Origin: Sinohyriopsis cumingii
Lineage: Eukaryota > Mollusca > Bivalvia > Unionida > Unionidae
Length of the DNA stretch: 64,000 nt
Reading direction: 5' to 3'
Assembly: GCA_028554795.2 (NCBI GenBank)
Contig: CM068839.1
Span: 91,484,182 to 91,548,181, forward strand
The position numbers and the translations under genes are program-made. Below are positions 41,801-53,775 of the stretch, in pieces; within the stretch, counting starts at the first letter, position 1, and every line of letters starts with the position of its first letter. The notes below the pieces were generated by a model, which was given only the letters and a program-made list of their open reading frames with translations, did not search any database and was not told the origin of the DNA.

Positions 41801-42840
41801 AGTTAGCTGGGTATCTAACACGGTGGAGTGACTGTTCGAGTCGCAACATAATACCATTTTTGGTAGTGAATCTCTTTTAAACAAATACCCTCAGTCTCCA
41901 ACATGATCGATTTAATGTTAGAAACCAAGCTTAATTGATTGATGTGAGTTCACTGACTGGTTCAATCATATAAAACATTTATTTAAAAATATCGAGAATC
42001 ACCTGACACAAAATTTGAATTTATGTGAGTGTAAATTATACATTGGTTTGCAAATGTTTTGTGCATCTGACCTGTGTCCACGATTGAGGATATAATCTAG
42101 TGTGTATATGCACTTTGTCTTCTTAGCAAGCTATCAATAGGTTGTTTGCATGGGTCTGAGTTCAATACCCAGCCGTAATTATTACCTTATAAGATTTTAG
42201 AAACGAATTCATTTATATTTTGGGGTAATGTTTATTTGTTTCTTTCTTCTTTCGAAAATGACAATTGCGACATAGGTCAAGTAGGGATATATATAAGGTT
42301 CAGATCAACAATATTATTTATTCCTATTGGTAATTTCAGTTGTGTTCAGATTTAATTTGAGAGGAATCTTTTATTTAAATTATTCATTGGAAATATAAAA
42401 TGCTTCATGACTTTAGGACTAAATCACTATTTTGAGATTAGTGTCAATTCATTCAAGAACATTATGGATTAAATCAGTGTGATACATTAATTTTATTGAC
42501 ACATCAGCATATTCAATGCTAGAATTCATTTGGAATACTCTATATCTGTTGACTTGTACTGGCAATTCTTTTTAAATTTATATTTCGTATTCAGGAGAAA
42601 TACATTATTTGTTGAATTTTCTAGACTTATTGGTGTTGTTTCTTCTGTTATATGGTTTAAGACCACGGAGTCGTAACAGAAATTAAGCGCTCTTCCAGGA
42701 TAAGAATTTCTTTCAGATATTTCAGACAAATTAAAATTTCGTTTTAAAATTAAATTCACATTGTTTCGGAATTTGTTTTCTTCCTTGTATTTTAATTAAA
42801 AATCTTGAAAGATCTTTAATGAAACCAGAAATCTTTTATA
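38811..42840. other. Non-coding DNA with small repeats
   Basis: A block of about 55 bp with 'ACAAGGGGCAGCTCATTG' occurs at about 40281-40340 and again at 40774-40830. A segment of about 28 bp at 41574-41604 is repeated at 44318-44347. No gene was recognised. Confidence 0.5.
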
Positions 42841-43077
42841 ATGTCATCTAAAGTTGAGAATTTAGTTATAAATCCTACCCTGGAAGAGTTAGAGTCCTTG
42901 AAAAAGGACGATTTGCTTGAGTTTGTCAAACATTATATATCTGCAGTGAAGGTTTCTTTAATGATGCAAGAGGTAAAGACAATTTTGATTCAAAATTTGG
43001 TGGCAAAGAAATTGTTTGATAAAAGTGCTTTGGGTTTGATTAGTTGGCTACCAAAGTCTTTGACGCCGCCATAGTTA
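42841..43077 (+). CDS. Fragment resembling an N-terminal gag-like domain
   Basis: 77 residues with 'NPTLEELESLKKDDLLEF' and a following helical part ending in 'FDKSAL', resembling N-terminal segments of LTR-retrotransposon gag proteins (memory-based). No further gag or pol sequence follows; instead a decayed polymerase starts within 60 bp. Probably a truncated retroelement or an exon captured by one. Confidence 0.4.
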
Positions 43078-43133
43078 CTCATTAGTGAAATGGTTGGGTA
43101 CTCACTAGCACGGCCAAGTTAGAGGACATGTAG

Positions 43134-45184
43134 AGGTCATGCGTCGAATTTGGACATGGAGGTCTTTTCAAATAGCCCGTATGTCTACAAGGTGATTGAG
43201 ATTGTGAATCTGCACATGTCCGCCTGCTACTCTGGGACCTTCTTGGGCATGGGGAGTGTGCTCCATGCTTTAAACGGTTTGACCATTTAGGCCGTTATTA
43301 ACGGGCCACTCATTCATAACTTCATGGGATTTGCAAAGCTGCACTCGTGGGTCTTTGTTCACACCTGCCGTCCAGTTATCCCCGATAGGTTTGACGGCAC
43401 TTTAGCAAGCTTCTGGCATTGACGGCGTCTGAAATTGATCTGCTATATATGGCCAAGAGCGGCCTTGTTCGAGTCGACAGAGGCCATAATGTCCTGCAAT
43501 AAACAGATGAAAGTACGACTGTCCGAGGATAAATAAATTGAAAGAAATTGGTCGTATTATCAAAGGCAAATTTACAGATGGTAGTGCATACGCATGCAAA
43601 CGCATGACGCACCTTTTCGTACACATCTATCGCAAAATCGAATGGCTGGTTGATTATGACCAGGCATCACTCGGGGGCGTCATTACTTGCTACGACGGCT
43701 CCCAGACGCAGTAAACGCACTTCCGGATTTTGATACTTGGCTATTAAGATATTAGCTTTATTAACATACAGTACTATAAATGTTTTCTTGTTCACCGAGC
43801 ATGGCAATGCGGGAGGCGATGGATTATATTTACATCAAGCCGAAATACCTGTCCAATGTTGAGCACATGCAAAGCAAGATCCCATTTGCTACGAATGCCC
43901 TGCTCGTGTATGCAAAGTTCATGACACCATGCATAAAAACACAAACTATTTATGTGGGGCAATGGCATTTTAAGGATGAGAATCACCTGGCCCTCAATGA
44001 TAATCCAGCCTACATGTCCAAACGGAGTACTGTGGATCATTTCTGGAGTAGGGCAAGCGCTTGATTGTACAGTTCCCAACGACGATGATCCGTTGGCAAC
44101 GCACTGCCTTTCCTATCTAAACGTTGGAGGAGTTTCTGCCAATACACTACGCGCAATCAACATTTTTGTGAATGCATCCAGCTTGTTCTTACATCGACCC
44201 ACCGAGAGGGAAATAGGATTCGGCGTCATATCCGCACACTGACTTAGCACAGCTTCCTATTTTGGAATGGCAATAAGGAATGGACATCAGAACGTTTGGG
44301 TCAAAAATATACCCGGCTGGTTATTTTTGGGAGAAGATCTACACAGCCCCACGTCACGTTCTTAAGGCATTTTTACAATTGAGAAGAGGTGCTAGGAATT
44401 CAAATGATCTTCTGTAGTGACGAAGACCAACTACAGCCTACAGCAGGAGAGTTGCCACGTTACTGGTTGATCGATACATTAACCACTACCAAGAGGTTAT
44501 GAAAGACTACCGAGCCAGGTGTAAGGCTCTTAGAGACCTAAACAAGAGAAGGTGTTTAATCTGTCAGGGTCAATCGCCGTGAGATAAGCAAGGCTCTTCA
44601 CAACTGTCACAGCTATAGTTCCTTTCTGGAGCACTGGAAGGCAGATTACATGTTTTTGATTTTCCTCACAGCGGGCCAAGTACTACTGTGTTACTCACAA
44701 GTCAGCAAGAGCTAAATATCCTTGTCAAAATTCCCGGGAAGTACGATCAGCGATAACTTGCGTTTATCGAGATTGTGACAATGCAATTACTATGGACAGA
44801 CCACAGAAGGCTTATCGTAATAAACTCGAGAATGGCATTGATCTTCGGCGACTATCATATTAGTGGGGGAGGCCAAGAATGCGTCTACAATGCAAGAAAA
44901 CCGCAAAACTGTCAAGACGAAACTTGGAGCATTTAAACAGGAAGACAAGGACCGTGATCACTTTGTAATTGGTGTAGGCCTACTCTATGTCGACGACGTA
45001 CTCCACCTTAAGCAACAGCAATATAACCTCTGTGATGCGTGCATCATTGATAAGATATGTTAATCCGAGCGACAACACACGCACCAGTTCAAATTAGACA
45101 GCATGGACCTCTCCCGTGGACACTAGAGAGTCAATAGAAGATTAACCTGTCTGGAGTGCGACCTCAAAAGAATGGGAGCGCCAC
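43134..45184 (+). pseudogene. Decayed polymerase B-helicase-HNH gene
   Basis: Recognisable islands occur in order: 'RSCVEFGHGGLF' (43134-43172), motif A remnant 'MSACYSGTFLGMG' (about 43213-43252), an 'INGPL' segment (about 43297), a motif C remnant 'YIYIKPKYL' (about 43820-43850), a Walker A region with the lysine lost ('YLNVGGVSANTLRAI', about 44113-44157), a helicase motif II region near 44310-44350, and an HNH remnant ('LKQQQYNLCDAC', 'RRLTCLECD', 45007-45180). Each has a counterpart in the intact gene in the same order. It contains many stops and frameshifts and is not functional. Confidence 0.85.
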
Positions 45185-45189
45185 TTTGT

Positions 45190-46000
45190 GCCGCGGGTCC
45201 ACTGGGCTTACAAGATAGTGTTTGTCACTTCAGCAAGGTGCATCTTGACGGATATCCCGATCCGGCTGCATTTGTGTATAACGGGGAAAAACCTGCAGAG
45301 TTTAGTGCGCAGATGTGTTAGGCCCTACATCATCGGTGCTCAGCAGATACTACTGTGCTGTTGAGCCGGTCTTAATGACCGCACTGTCAAGTCTGTAGAC
45401 AATACCGACCACAGTACGTCAGTTTCATGTCCTTGCCTTCCTTTAAATTTTCCCGTTGCATATAGGTACTGCTCTATAGTATTTGAGGGCAGGCGTTGAT
45501 ATCCCAGACCAACCGGCCTCGTTTCTAATGTTACAGATGCAGCCGGAACAGCAGTTTCTCGAATGTCATCAGCAGATCTTTTGCCTTTAACCCGCGTTAT
45601 ATCGCCCTTTAGGGTCGTAACAACGGTTGGCTACCAACTAGCCCACACAGTGATACGCGCGCTTGTGATCGTCTTGATGACTGAAGCAACATTACCTGGG
45701 CGTAAGGGTGTCCAAAGAGCCGTTCGGCTAGTGCATGTATGAGCCACAGATCAATGCTTTGCACGCAATGTTGCTGACCTAACTCCATGTCACATACATG
45801 TTGTGCTTAGCCAATAGTTGCTTCACTGATTCTATAAACTTCCGGTGTCAGCCGTCAGCACATTGGGCGAGTTATGCACTCCCCTCCTGTAGATAGCGGC
45901 TGCTATATCACTTGACCTTTGTTCACTCTTACAAACCATTTTGGGTCAATCAACTGTTATGATATACGTGCTCTATCCTTATCAAATATAGCTGAAGACA
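45190..46000 (-). pseudogene. Decayed Polinton integrase
   Basis: On the minus strand, islands match the intact integrase in order: a segment before the second catalytic Asp (near 45850-45890), 'LAERLFGHPYAQ' (about 45695-45735), a 'YLYATGKFKG' segment (about 45440-45470) and a 'TDVLWSV' segment (about 45400-45425). They lie in several frames with stops. It ends next to the HNH remnant as in the intact element. Confidence 0.8.
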
Positions 46001-49000
46001 ACACCTACGCTTTCCTTTGCGTTACTATTTTTATCATTCCGCACGTATCCAAACAATGAATGTTGATTAATCCTCTGGTTCGACCGGTAGCTCGAGAATA
46101 AGTGATCAGCACTTGCTCCGGTACCCATATAAAACTCAAGGAGATTTTGGTCATCCGAGGATGGTACAACGTTTCAGGTGAGCATGGAAATAAACAATTA
46201 CGCGATTTCCAGTTACACAACATCCGGATAATTATCGCGAGGACGGTACAACATAAATACGCTAGGAATGTAATTCAGGTTGCAGTTTCTCGAATGTCTG
46301 GCCTATAAAGTGGTGACAGTACGACCAAGCATCAAACAATGTGTTCTCAGTCTTAACTCGCCAGCATCAATTGTGCTCCAGAAGAGATTTTTTGACCAGG
46401 CATCCACATAGCACCTAATGCCCCAGCGTTTGTCAAGATCAGCTTTATTTCCACCTTAAAAAAGCACAGATGGGAGTATTCCTGGTTGAAAACGGTACCC
46501 TGCTGGTCTCCTAACATTGACGCAGACTGCGTGAAAGAAGCTTTCAATACGTAATTTAGATGAAGAAAAACAAAACAACGGTTTGTTAATATACTGGAGT
46601 GTTTTATCACCCTTGAGATTATAATTGCGCACTGTTGAGAGTTGTAACCACTAACAACAAGTACACTGTAAGTCTACATTATTTCTGGCTTCTTTAGTAT
46701 CAGCACTAAATGAATCGTCTGGCCTTTTTCACCAGGTTATGGAAATCACGGTAACGTGGTGGCCAGTGCTACCACAGCCAGAGAAAGCACAGGCGATTGC
46801 GTTGTCGTATGGGTCGTGTACTTAACGGCTGATAGGATCAGGTCGGTCAATGGAAATACCGAAGTAAATATATCTGATCACTATTGATTGAATTCAATGT
46901 AAAATTTTCAAAACGTTGGTGGCTTTATCTTCAGCAAAAAGAACATTATTAACTACCATGACAATTCTGAGGACGTCAATCCGTGTAAAGAGTCACACGG
47001 CACAAAATAAAAGAAGTGTTCAGCCTGTGTTTCCCGCTAACATCTCACATTCAATATTTACAACTAGCTTTGCATCTATCTTCTGACGATGCACACTCCA
47101 TCCGGTGCGATGGTCACATTGTCAATGCACAACTGTCAGGATTTTCAGCCACTGTAACTATTTTCGAATTTCGCAATAAGAACTACTTATCTTAAAGGCC
47201 ACCAAAATATCGTGAATGGGAGACCAGCCAAAGGCAAGGAGCACAAATTATTGATACCTCCTGATAATCACAGAGAACGACCACGAAGTAGTGTAGCAGC
47301 TCACACAACAAACGCATGACAACATTATTGAATACAAACCACTGATACGAGACTATCTGTGCGTTTTTGGGATTGACACGCACCGGTTCAGATTAGGATG
47401 GAACAAAGATGCAAACAAGACTGACAGCGAATACTGGGGTCATTCAGAAAATCCTCTAAGCCAACACGCGAGCAGCTAAGATTATTTGCGTTTTCATTGT
47501 CTGAATAACAACGGAAATCATTGACCTGGGGATATTGATTGCTACTTCATTTATATTGTGGCATTTGTAGAAAATCCATGGGTTAAAATCTCTATTGACG
47601 GCTATGTAGGACGCTTTATCACTCGTCTCATCGGCAGAAAAACAGTTGTGTTCTAAAAAGACGAAATTTACTGCATAAAAGTAATCGACCAGAAAGAAAA
47701 GATGAAAACTGTCGGTGAACCTACGAACAAAGGGCATGGTATGTTTGGCCGTAAATTAGATTGGTGGTTGTTGCGTTGATGACCTTGTTGTTACCAGATC
47801 TAATAAACTGACTACGTCTCTGAAATTAGCGCCGCCGTGCCAGTAAGTAACGGGTGAAGGTTATGTGTGTGCCTGATGGACAATTAACACACACCCATCC
47901 AGATTATTTGAACTTTAACATCATGCTGCTTCAACAGGTATTAAAATTTCGAAATACCCCAACGTTCCAAGACACAAAGATTTTAAAATCATCTACGAGG
48001 CTGAAGCCTAGCCACAAGCAGATGCAGGTCAGCGGTGTGTTCCATAAAAAGTGCGCAAAAAACGCGGTGAGTGGTGTTGACAACATGCTGATGCCTGTTT
48101 ATCTGATCAGCGATGTGGTTGGGATTGGACTATTATCAAAAATCGTTGAGATCTCAAATGTGATTGCTCTTCCATTCTTATTATTCTGATTTGCCAACTA
48201 ATTTTCAAGCCATTATAACACTTTTAGAATTTATTTAATATATTTAATTTTGTGGTCGGTGAACATTTCTTGCAAATTTTGTGAGCATAGCTGAAGAAAA
48301 CCAGAAAATAAAGAGAAAACTCATCGGTAGGCATGTTTCTACGGACGTTCAGATGACGTGGTTAGACTTTCAGACAAATTTAACAATATTTCAAATGTTT
48401 TTCTCAATTTCATACCTCTCTGAAACTATACATTTTATATTATTTGTGCACATAATTTGCAAACGCTAATCTGGTAGAAACTTTGCGACGACGTTTTGCT
48501 TAATATTATATACCATTGAGATTTATTTGTGGTTAGCGACCTTTGATGAGCTTTGTTTAGCAAATATTGCAATATTCATATAGTTCTTATTGATAAAGCT
48601 AATTTTAAATCATAATTACTTTTGGTTTCCGCTAATATATCAAGCGTCCCTCGAAAGGAAATGACCGACATGAATTTCCTGTAATCACAGATCAGACCGT
48701 TTCTTCGCTCATCTGCTTAGTCTTGCAACCAGCTCTGATCTTTTTCCGCAATAAATATATTTGTAAGATGCCTACCATTGGCAGCGATATTGTACGTAAG
48801 GTCGGAACTATTTTTATTTAGGATTAAATTACATATCATTATAAGTGTTTTGGTGAAACTCTCATGTCTATTTTACTATTCATTCAGAAGTAGTAGTGAT
48901 AATAGGATTTGGCAAGATAGGCGTTCTTTTCATTTAAGACCACCTATACACCGGATGACGTCCTCTGGTAAAGGGATATGTATTCCGTTTAAGCATTATA

Positions 49001-49400
49001 TTTATTTTCTTTCTTGATATCACATAAAATATAATTGTAACTTTTCTTGTCTACTTAGTTTTCCCGTGCTGAAATACATTATAAAAGAAACCTAAAGAAT
49101 TTTTTGTAGATATCTTAAAAAAACAAACAAAACATATATGCCATATTAAAGGGACTCTGACTAAATTAAGAGTTTTGGCTTTCAGGTTGTGAACATAAAA
49201 GTTTAAAATTTCAATTTCTCTGCAGATATTCTTTTCTGTTTGCTTTGTCTGGCCGGATGTGTGTTGACGTTTCTTTCTACTTTGATTTCTTGTGGAGTGG
49301 AGGAGTAAGCAATACCATTGTCATGAATATGAAGCAAAGTTAGTATCTGCGCGCTGTAGGAGGTCTATGTTTGTTTGAATTAATAGATGATGTTTCCTGG
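46001..49400. other. Non-coding or unrecognised DNA
   Basis: Further parts of the decayed Polinton (ATPase, PLA2) would be expected to the right of 46000, but none could be recognised. An open frame of 111 residues at 47854-48189 shows no known motif. Confidence 0.4.
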
Positions 49401-50180
49401 TTTCATCAGGGCTTTTTAGGACTCTTTGTATGAGTACGTTTTGGATATTTTTTCAGATGACAATGCACCATCGTTTGAAGAATGCAATCTCCGGGTGACC
49501 ATCTATATAAAGATGGATGCCACAGTAAGAAAGGCTGATGTACTGACATGATAATGAGCATGTACAAAATCTCGGTGTACACATCCTCTTTAACGTAAGC
49601 ATGTATGACGGAATCCACTTTGAATGAACAATTCTCCGCAACGTTAACTCGCTGACATCAGAGTACACAAACATAAACTTTCATTTTTTTTGTTTAATTC
49701 GATAGAGTTGTGAAAATACTCGTAGTATGGATCGTTGTTTTATATGTATTGTGACTGTGCTATGTTCGTGTTCCCATTAAGAATCTCACACAAATTGGGA
49801 GAAAATATCACAATATTTTAGCGAGCACAATTCTGTTTTAAGACGGTGTGTTGCTAAACTAATCATCAAAAATAACAGAAACCGTTTTAATGAAATGTTG
49901 AGATTAAAATTAAATCCACATGTTCTTGATCTTGTTCGTTGAATACTTTGCCGAAGAAGGTTGTTCGATTAAGAGCCACATTCGGGACTTGAGAAGGATA
50001 ATTATTTTCTATCAAAGTCACTTCCCAATGATCTTCCATATCTAATTGTTTAGATTGCAGTACTTTGGCTGTGAAACAAGATAACATGATGTTGGGAAAC
50101 ACACCCATAGAACAGTCGCTAGGTAATGTTAAATAAAATTGATGATTCATAGTTTGATGGTTCAAGTCTCCGTGAGTCAC
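49400..50180 (-). pseudogene. Remnant of a Polinton-associated structural-type protein
   Basis: The N-terminal part (49887-50180) contains 'FYLTLPSD', 'FPNIMLSCFTAKV' and 'WEVTLIENNYPSQ', a pattern of a large family of uncharacterised invertebrate proteins linked to Polintons (memory-based). The C-terminal remnant (about 49420-49680) begins near 'VYSDVSELTL'. Stops, frame changes and missing middle parts mark it as dead. Confidence 0.55.
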
Positions 50181-50579
50181 TCTGTGCTAGAGGATTTTGT
50201 TACAAACATGATTCCAGAGGAGGGCAGCTGTTGTGATTGGAAGTGGAGTGATGACTGTCATTGCTGAAGCAACCGTTACTTTTGATATATTTCAAACACG
50301 GACTGGTTAGATGATAACCAGTAAAACAGCTGAGTAAAATAGCCCATATGTTTTGCAAGGTCGGAGTTCCAACATCTGTTCAGTACAGCACACATATTCG
50401 GTTGAGAAGACGATTTGATTTGTAGGGACACATTTTGCACACAACAAAACGTTATTAATTTTGTAATTCTTGAAAAGATGAAGTCTGAGAAGTATATGCA
50501 GCTGTGTTTAACAGAATGTTGGTAATATCTACTTCTTTTCATAGCTGATGTCGTCTAATGCTGCAATACACGAATCGAA

Positions 50580-51000
50580 ACTTATTGAATATCCTTTACA
50601 AAGAACTTTCACCTAATGGAGTCGGTGTTTGTCAATTTTAAGTGTTCTTCGATCGAGAATGCCTTCGATATCGTACACCTTGTCTTCGTTTTTGGTCATT
50701 CGTTGTAACTCAGGGAAGTATAAGGTTTCCATTAATACTTCTTCATTCAGATCTTCCACATTATAGGCAGGAGAATCATGTCCAAGGAGATGTCTTTTGA
50801 CGCGAAAGAATTCTGTCGACCTTTATCAAATGTGCGTTTTGTTTTTCAGTGCAAACATAATCTTCGGTGTTTAAATCTTCTTTCTTTTGTTAAAAATCTT
50901 TTCCAAGCAATCGATCAATCATCATTTTGTTTTCATGTCGATGCATTTGAGAGTGTATTGATGTGTAAAATGATTCAAAAATAATGACACCTCCTAAGGA
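50580..51000 (-). pseudogene. Integrase C-terminal remnant with chromodomain-like end
   Basis: Minus-strand islands 'PAYNVEDLNEEV', 'TLYFPELQRM' and 'DKVYDIEGILDRR' resemble the C-terminal part of Polinton or LTR-element integrases followed by a chromodomain. This differs from the integrase type of the intact element and the 43-46 kb remnant, so it stems from another lineage. Confidence 0.5.
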
Positions 51001-51949
51001 TCGACTTCCAAATGTTCTCAAAATAATTTATATTTTCTTGGTTTGATTCTTGAAACGTCCTGTTTTTCAAACATAAACATTGTATTTGATTTGGAATGTG
51101 AATGATACCTTTTATCAAGTGAAGAGCAACTGAGCTAGATCAGCATTCAATTGCACATATCCCCTTTTAAGTTTAACCTCTTACTTGCATCTAGAAACTG
51201 AACTTGATCAGCTATGTTAACACCCTTTTACGAGCATGCACAAACTTAAAGGACGTTTACCAAAATGTAGTGGCTACAGACACAATTGCACATTTTATAT
51301 GTAATTTCATGTGGTATGGGACTGATACCAGCGTTTGATGGTCTTATCACGCAGATTCTGTATAACCAAAGCAAAACCTGTATATATTTCTTAGCGTGTC
51401 TATCTATCTTCTATCAATTAGCTATTCCTTGTTGCTTCCTAATATTCATTGACGTGATGTTTGCTACAGTCAACATATTTAAGAACCCAATGAATAATAT
51501 TTCCTATGTGGCAACAAGATGAACGCTTCTCAAATCCAAACAAAATTGGGTTTATCACAAAACGAAAAACAATTGACACTCACAAAAACAATTGACACTC
51601 ACAAAAACATGCGACTTCACAGTCGGTACGTATGTCTCCGTGTACCAGGGATTTTAAACTTCAAATAAGTCTTGCAAGTCAGCTTTTGCCAAAAATTAAT
51701 TTGGAAGTCAGATATGTATGAAATATAATATATCAAGGAAGTAAAAAAAAAACATTAATTTACTTGAATTATTAAATATCGTGGAAAATGTGTTATTTTG
51801 GTTTCGTATTTACTGCTGCTTCAATTTTAATATTAATCAGTCATATCTCACTTTTGGCTCAACTATTTATTTAGTGACTTTTTTCTTTTAGCAAACTGTG
51901 CCATGACATTAATCCAACATCAATATTGTATTCGTCTCAACTGCTTTTA

Positions 51950-52465
51950 ATTGACAACAAACAACATACGACATGTACTACTTTTGATAGGGTTTCTTAT
52001 TACTCCACCTCTGCATAATTATTGTTAGGCCATTGCTAGTCGATGTCATGTTGTAGATAATGTTTTTGAGGTTGATTATATACATTTGTTACAAAACACT
52101 AGTGCAATATGCATTGTTCCGCTGTTAACAAAAACAGTGGCTACGAGCAAGCAGTATCAAAACTGGATAAAACTGAAAATATTCATTACGTGTCGGAAAA
52201 AGGTATTAAGATTATTACAATCATATGTATATTGAAAATTTCTATATGCCTTGTTTGCCTGGATTAGTGAGGCTTTTCATAATTGTGCTAATGTTTCGAA
52301 ATTAAAAGTCCAGAAGACATGACAAGTTAAAATAAGAATGAATAGTATCTGGCCACCTACATACAGGGAAGAATTATTTTGGTCACATTGATCTGAGATG
52401 ATAGAGTAATAGATAACAAAATCTTACTGTAAAAATATGGAAAACTTTTTAAAAAATTATTCAAA

Positions 52466-52531
<66 letters not shown>

Positions 52532-52640
52532 GCTGAAGTATACCTTCCAAGTTTCAGTTGTATGAATTTCTATATGTCGCTTCCCTATGTAGTTTATGAT
52601 GAATAACTCAAGTTCTAAACCAAACACTGAAGGTACCTTG
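51950..52640. repeat. Second copy of the old dispersed repeat at 2600-3230
   Basis: Colinear short matches with 2600-3230, such as 'GCCTTGTTTGC' followed by a 'TTAGTGA' and a 'GTCCA(A/G)AAG' block. It contains a TA microsatellite at 52469-52529. Confidence 0.5.
52469..52529. repeat. (TA)n microsatellite
   Basis: About 60 bp of TA repeat. Confidence 0.95.
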
Positions 52641-52887
52641 AATCTGTGGTAAGGTGAATTATTATTTATTTAGGGGTCAAAACGTCAAGGGTCAATGTCC
52701 TTGATGCCCCTTGTTAATATGCGATGCGCGGTAAGCCTTCATAACACTGACGTGGCCGGTCGGTCTAGAAGTGAACACCTGCCTTCAAATACTGTGGTAT
52801 CATATCGAGCGTATCATATGAGACTGTGGTATTATATCGACCGGCAGAGATGGAAAGGATGCCATACATATCTATCTCTCTACATAT

Positions 52888-53212
52888 AATATTGCCATTG
52901 TCATTGCAGTGAAACAATATTATTATGGGCCTATGGCCTACATTTCATATAAGCTATTACTACGGCTATGTAACTGTAGCGTTACGGGCCTATGGCTTAC
53001 AATACCAGTAATATAATTCCATTTGCATTTCTATGTAACGGTAGAATTACTGGCCTGTGGCCTACATTACTTATACGCTATTGCCATTGTCATGGCTATT
53101 TAACTTTATTATTATGCTCCTATGGCCTACATTACCAATATAATATTGCCATTGTCATTGTTACTTAACTGTAGTATTATGGGCCTATGGTCTAAATTAC
53201 CGATAGACTATT
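52888..53212. repeat. Minisatellite, about 65-67 bp unit, five copies
   Basis: Five diverged copies, each with 'GGGCCTATGGCCTACATT' or a variant and a following 'ATTGCCATTGTCAT' block. Confidence 0.85.
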
Positions 53213-53339
53213 GTTAATTTCTGAGAAGCAACACTAAAAGTACATGACATTCCTGGCACATGTCACCTGCTTTTAGGGCATAGAACATCTACCAGAGCAT
53301 CTAGCAAACATTTATGTTATATTCTCATATCATTACCTC

Positions 53340-53373
53340 ATGTGCGTGTGTGTGTCTGTGTGTGTGTGTGTGT
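53340..53373. repeat. (GT)n microsatellite
   Basis: A GT run with a TCTG interruption. Confidence 0.9.
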
Positions 53374-53439
53374 TTCAATTGAAACAAAAATATATTTTTG
53401 AACTTACTTTCTGATTTTATTTCGAATCAATCAGGACTC

Positions 53440-53775
53440 TTCAGAGCAATGAATCACTGATCCCTTTAATAACATTTTGATCAATAAACGTTTTAGTTTT
53501 AATTCCATTTGAATCTTCGGGCTAATGCATCTTTGAACTATAAAACCCTTCTTTCGGACCAATAAACCTTGGGACTAATGTACCTCTAGAACACAGAACC
53601 GTCAGAACATTGAACCATTCTTTCAGTCTAAAGAGCTTTCTGACCAATGAACCTAAGGGCCATTTAACCTTTATTTTGGACAGATGACCCTTTTATTTAA
53701 TTAACCTTTGAAACAGTATACCTTTCTTTCGCACCATAGAACCTTCGGACCAGTGAACATCCGGACTGTTAACAT
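53440..53775. repeat. Degenerate short tandem repeat, about 22-25 bp unit
   Basis: Recurring 'TTCGGACCAATGAACC'-like phrases with strong variation between copies. Confidence 0.45.

Larger units (their letters stand above)
43100..46000 (+). mobile_element. Decayed Polinton related to the intact one, opposite orientation
   Basis: Traces of the polymerase, helicase and HNH domain run along the + strand, and a decayed integrase faces them on the minus strand. This is the same convergent order as in the intact element, inverted. The N-terminal half of the polymerase is missing. Terminal repeats were not found. Many stops and frame changes indicate an old insertion. Confidence 0.85.

Noticed and set aside
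47854..48189. 111-residue open frame as a host gene
   Set aside because: No motif, no splice context, and surrounded by decayed element sequence.
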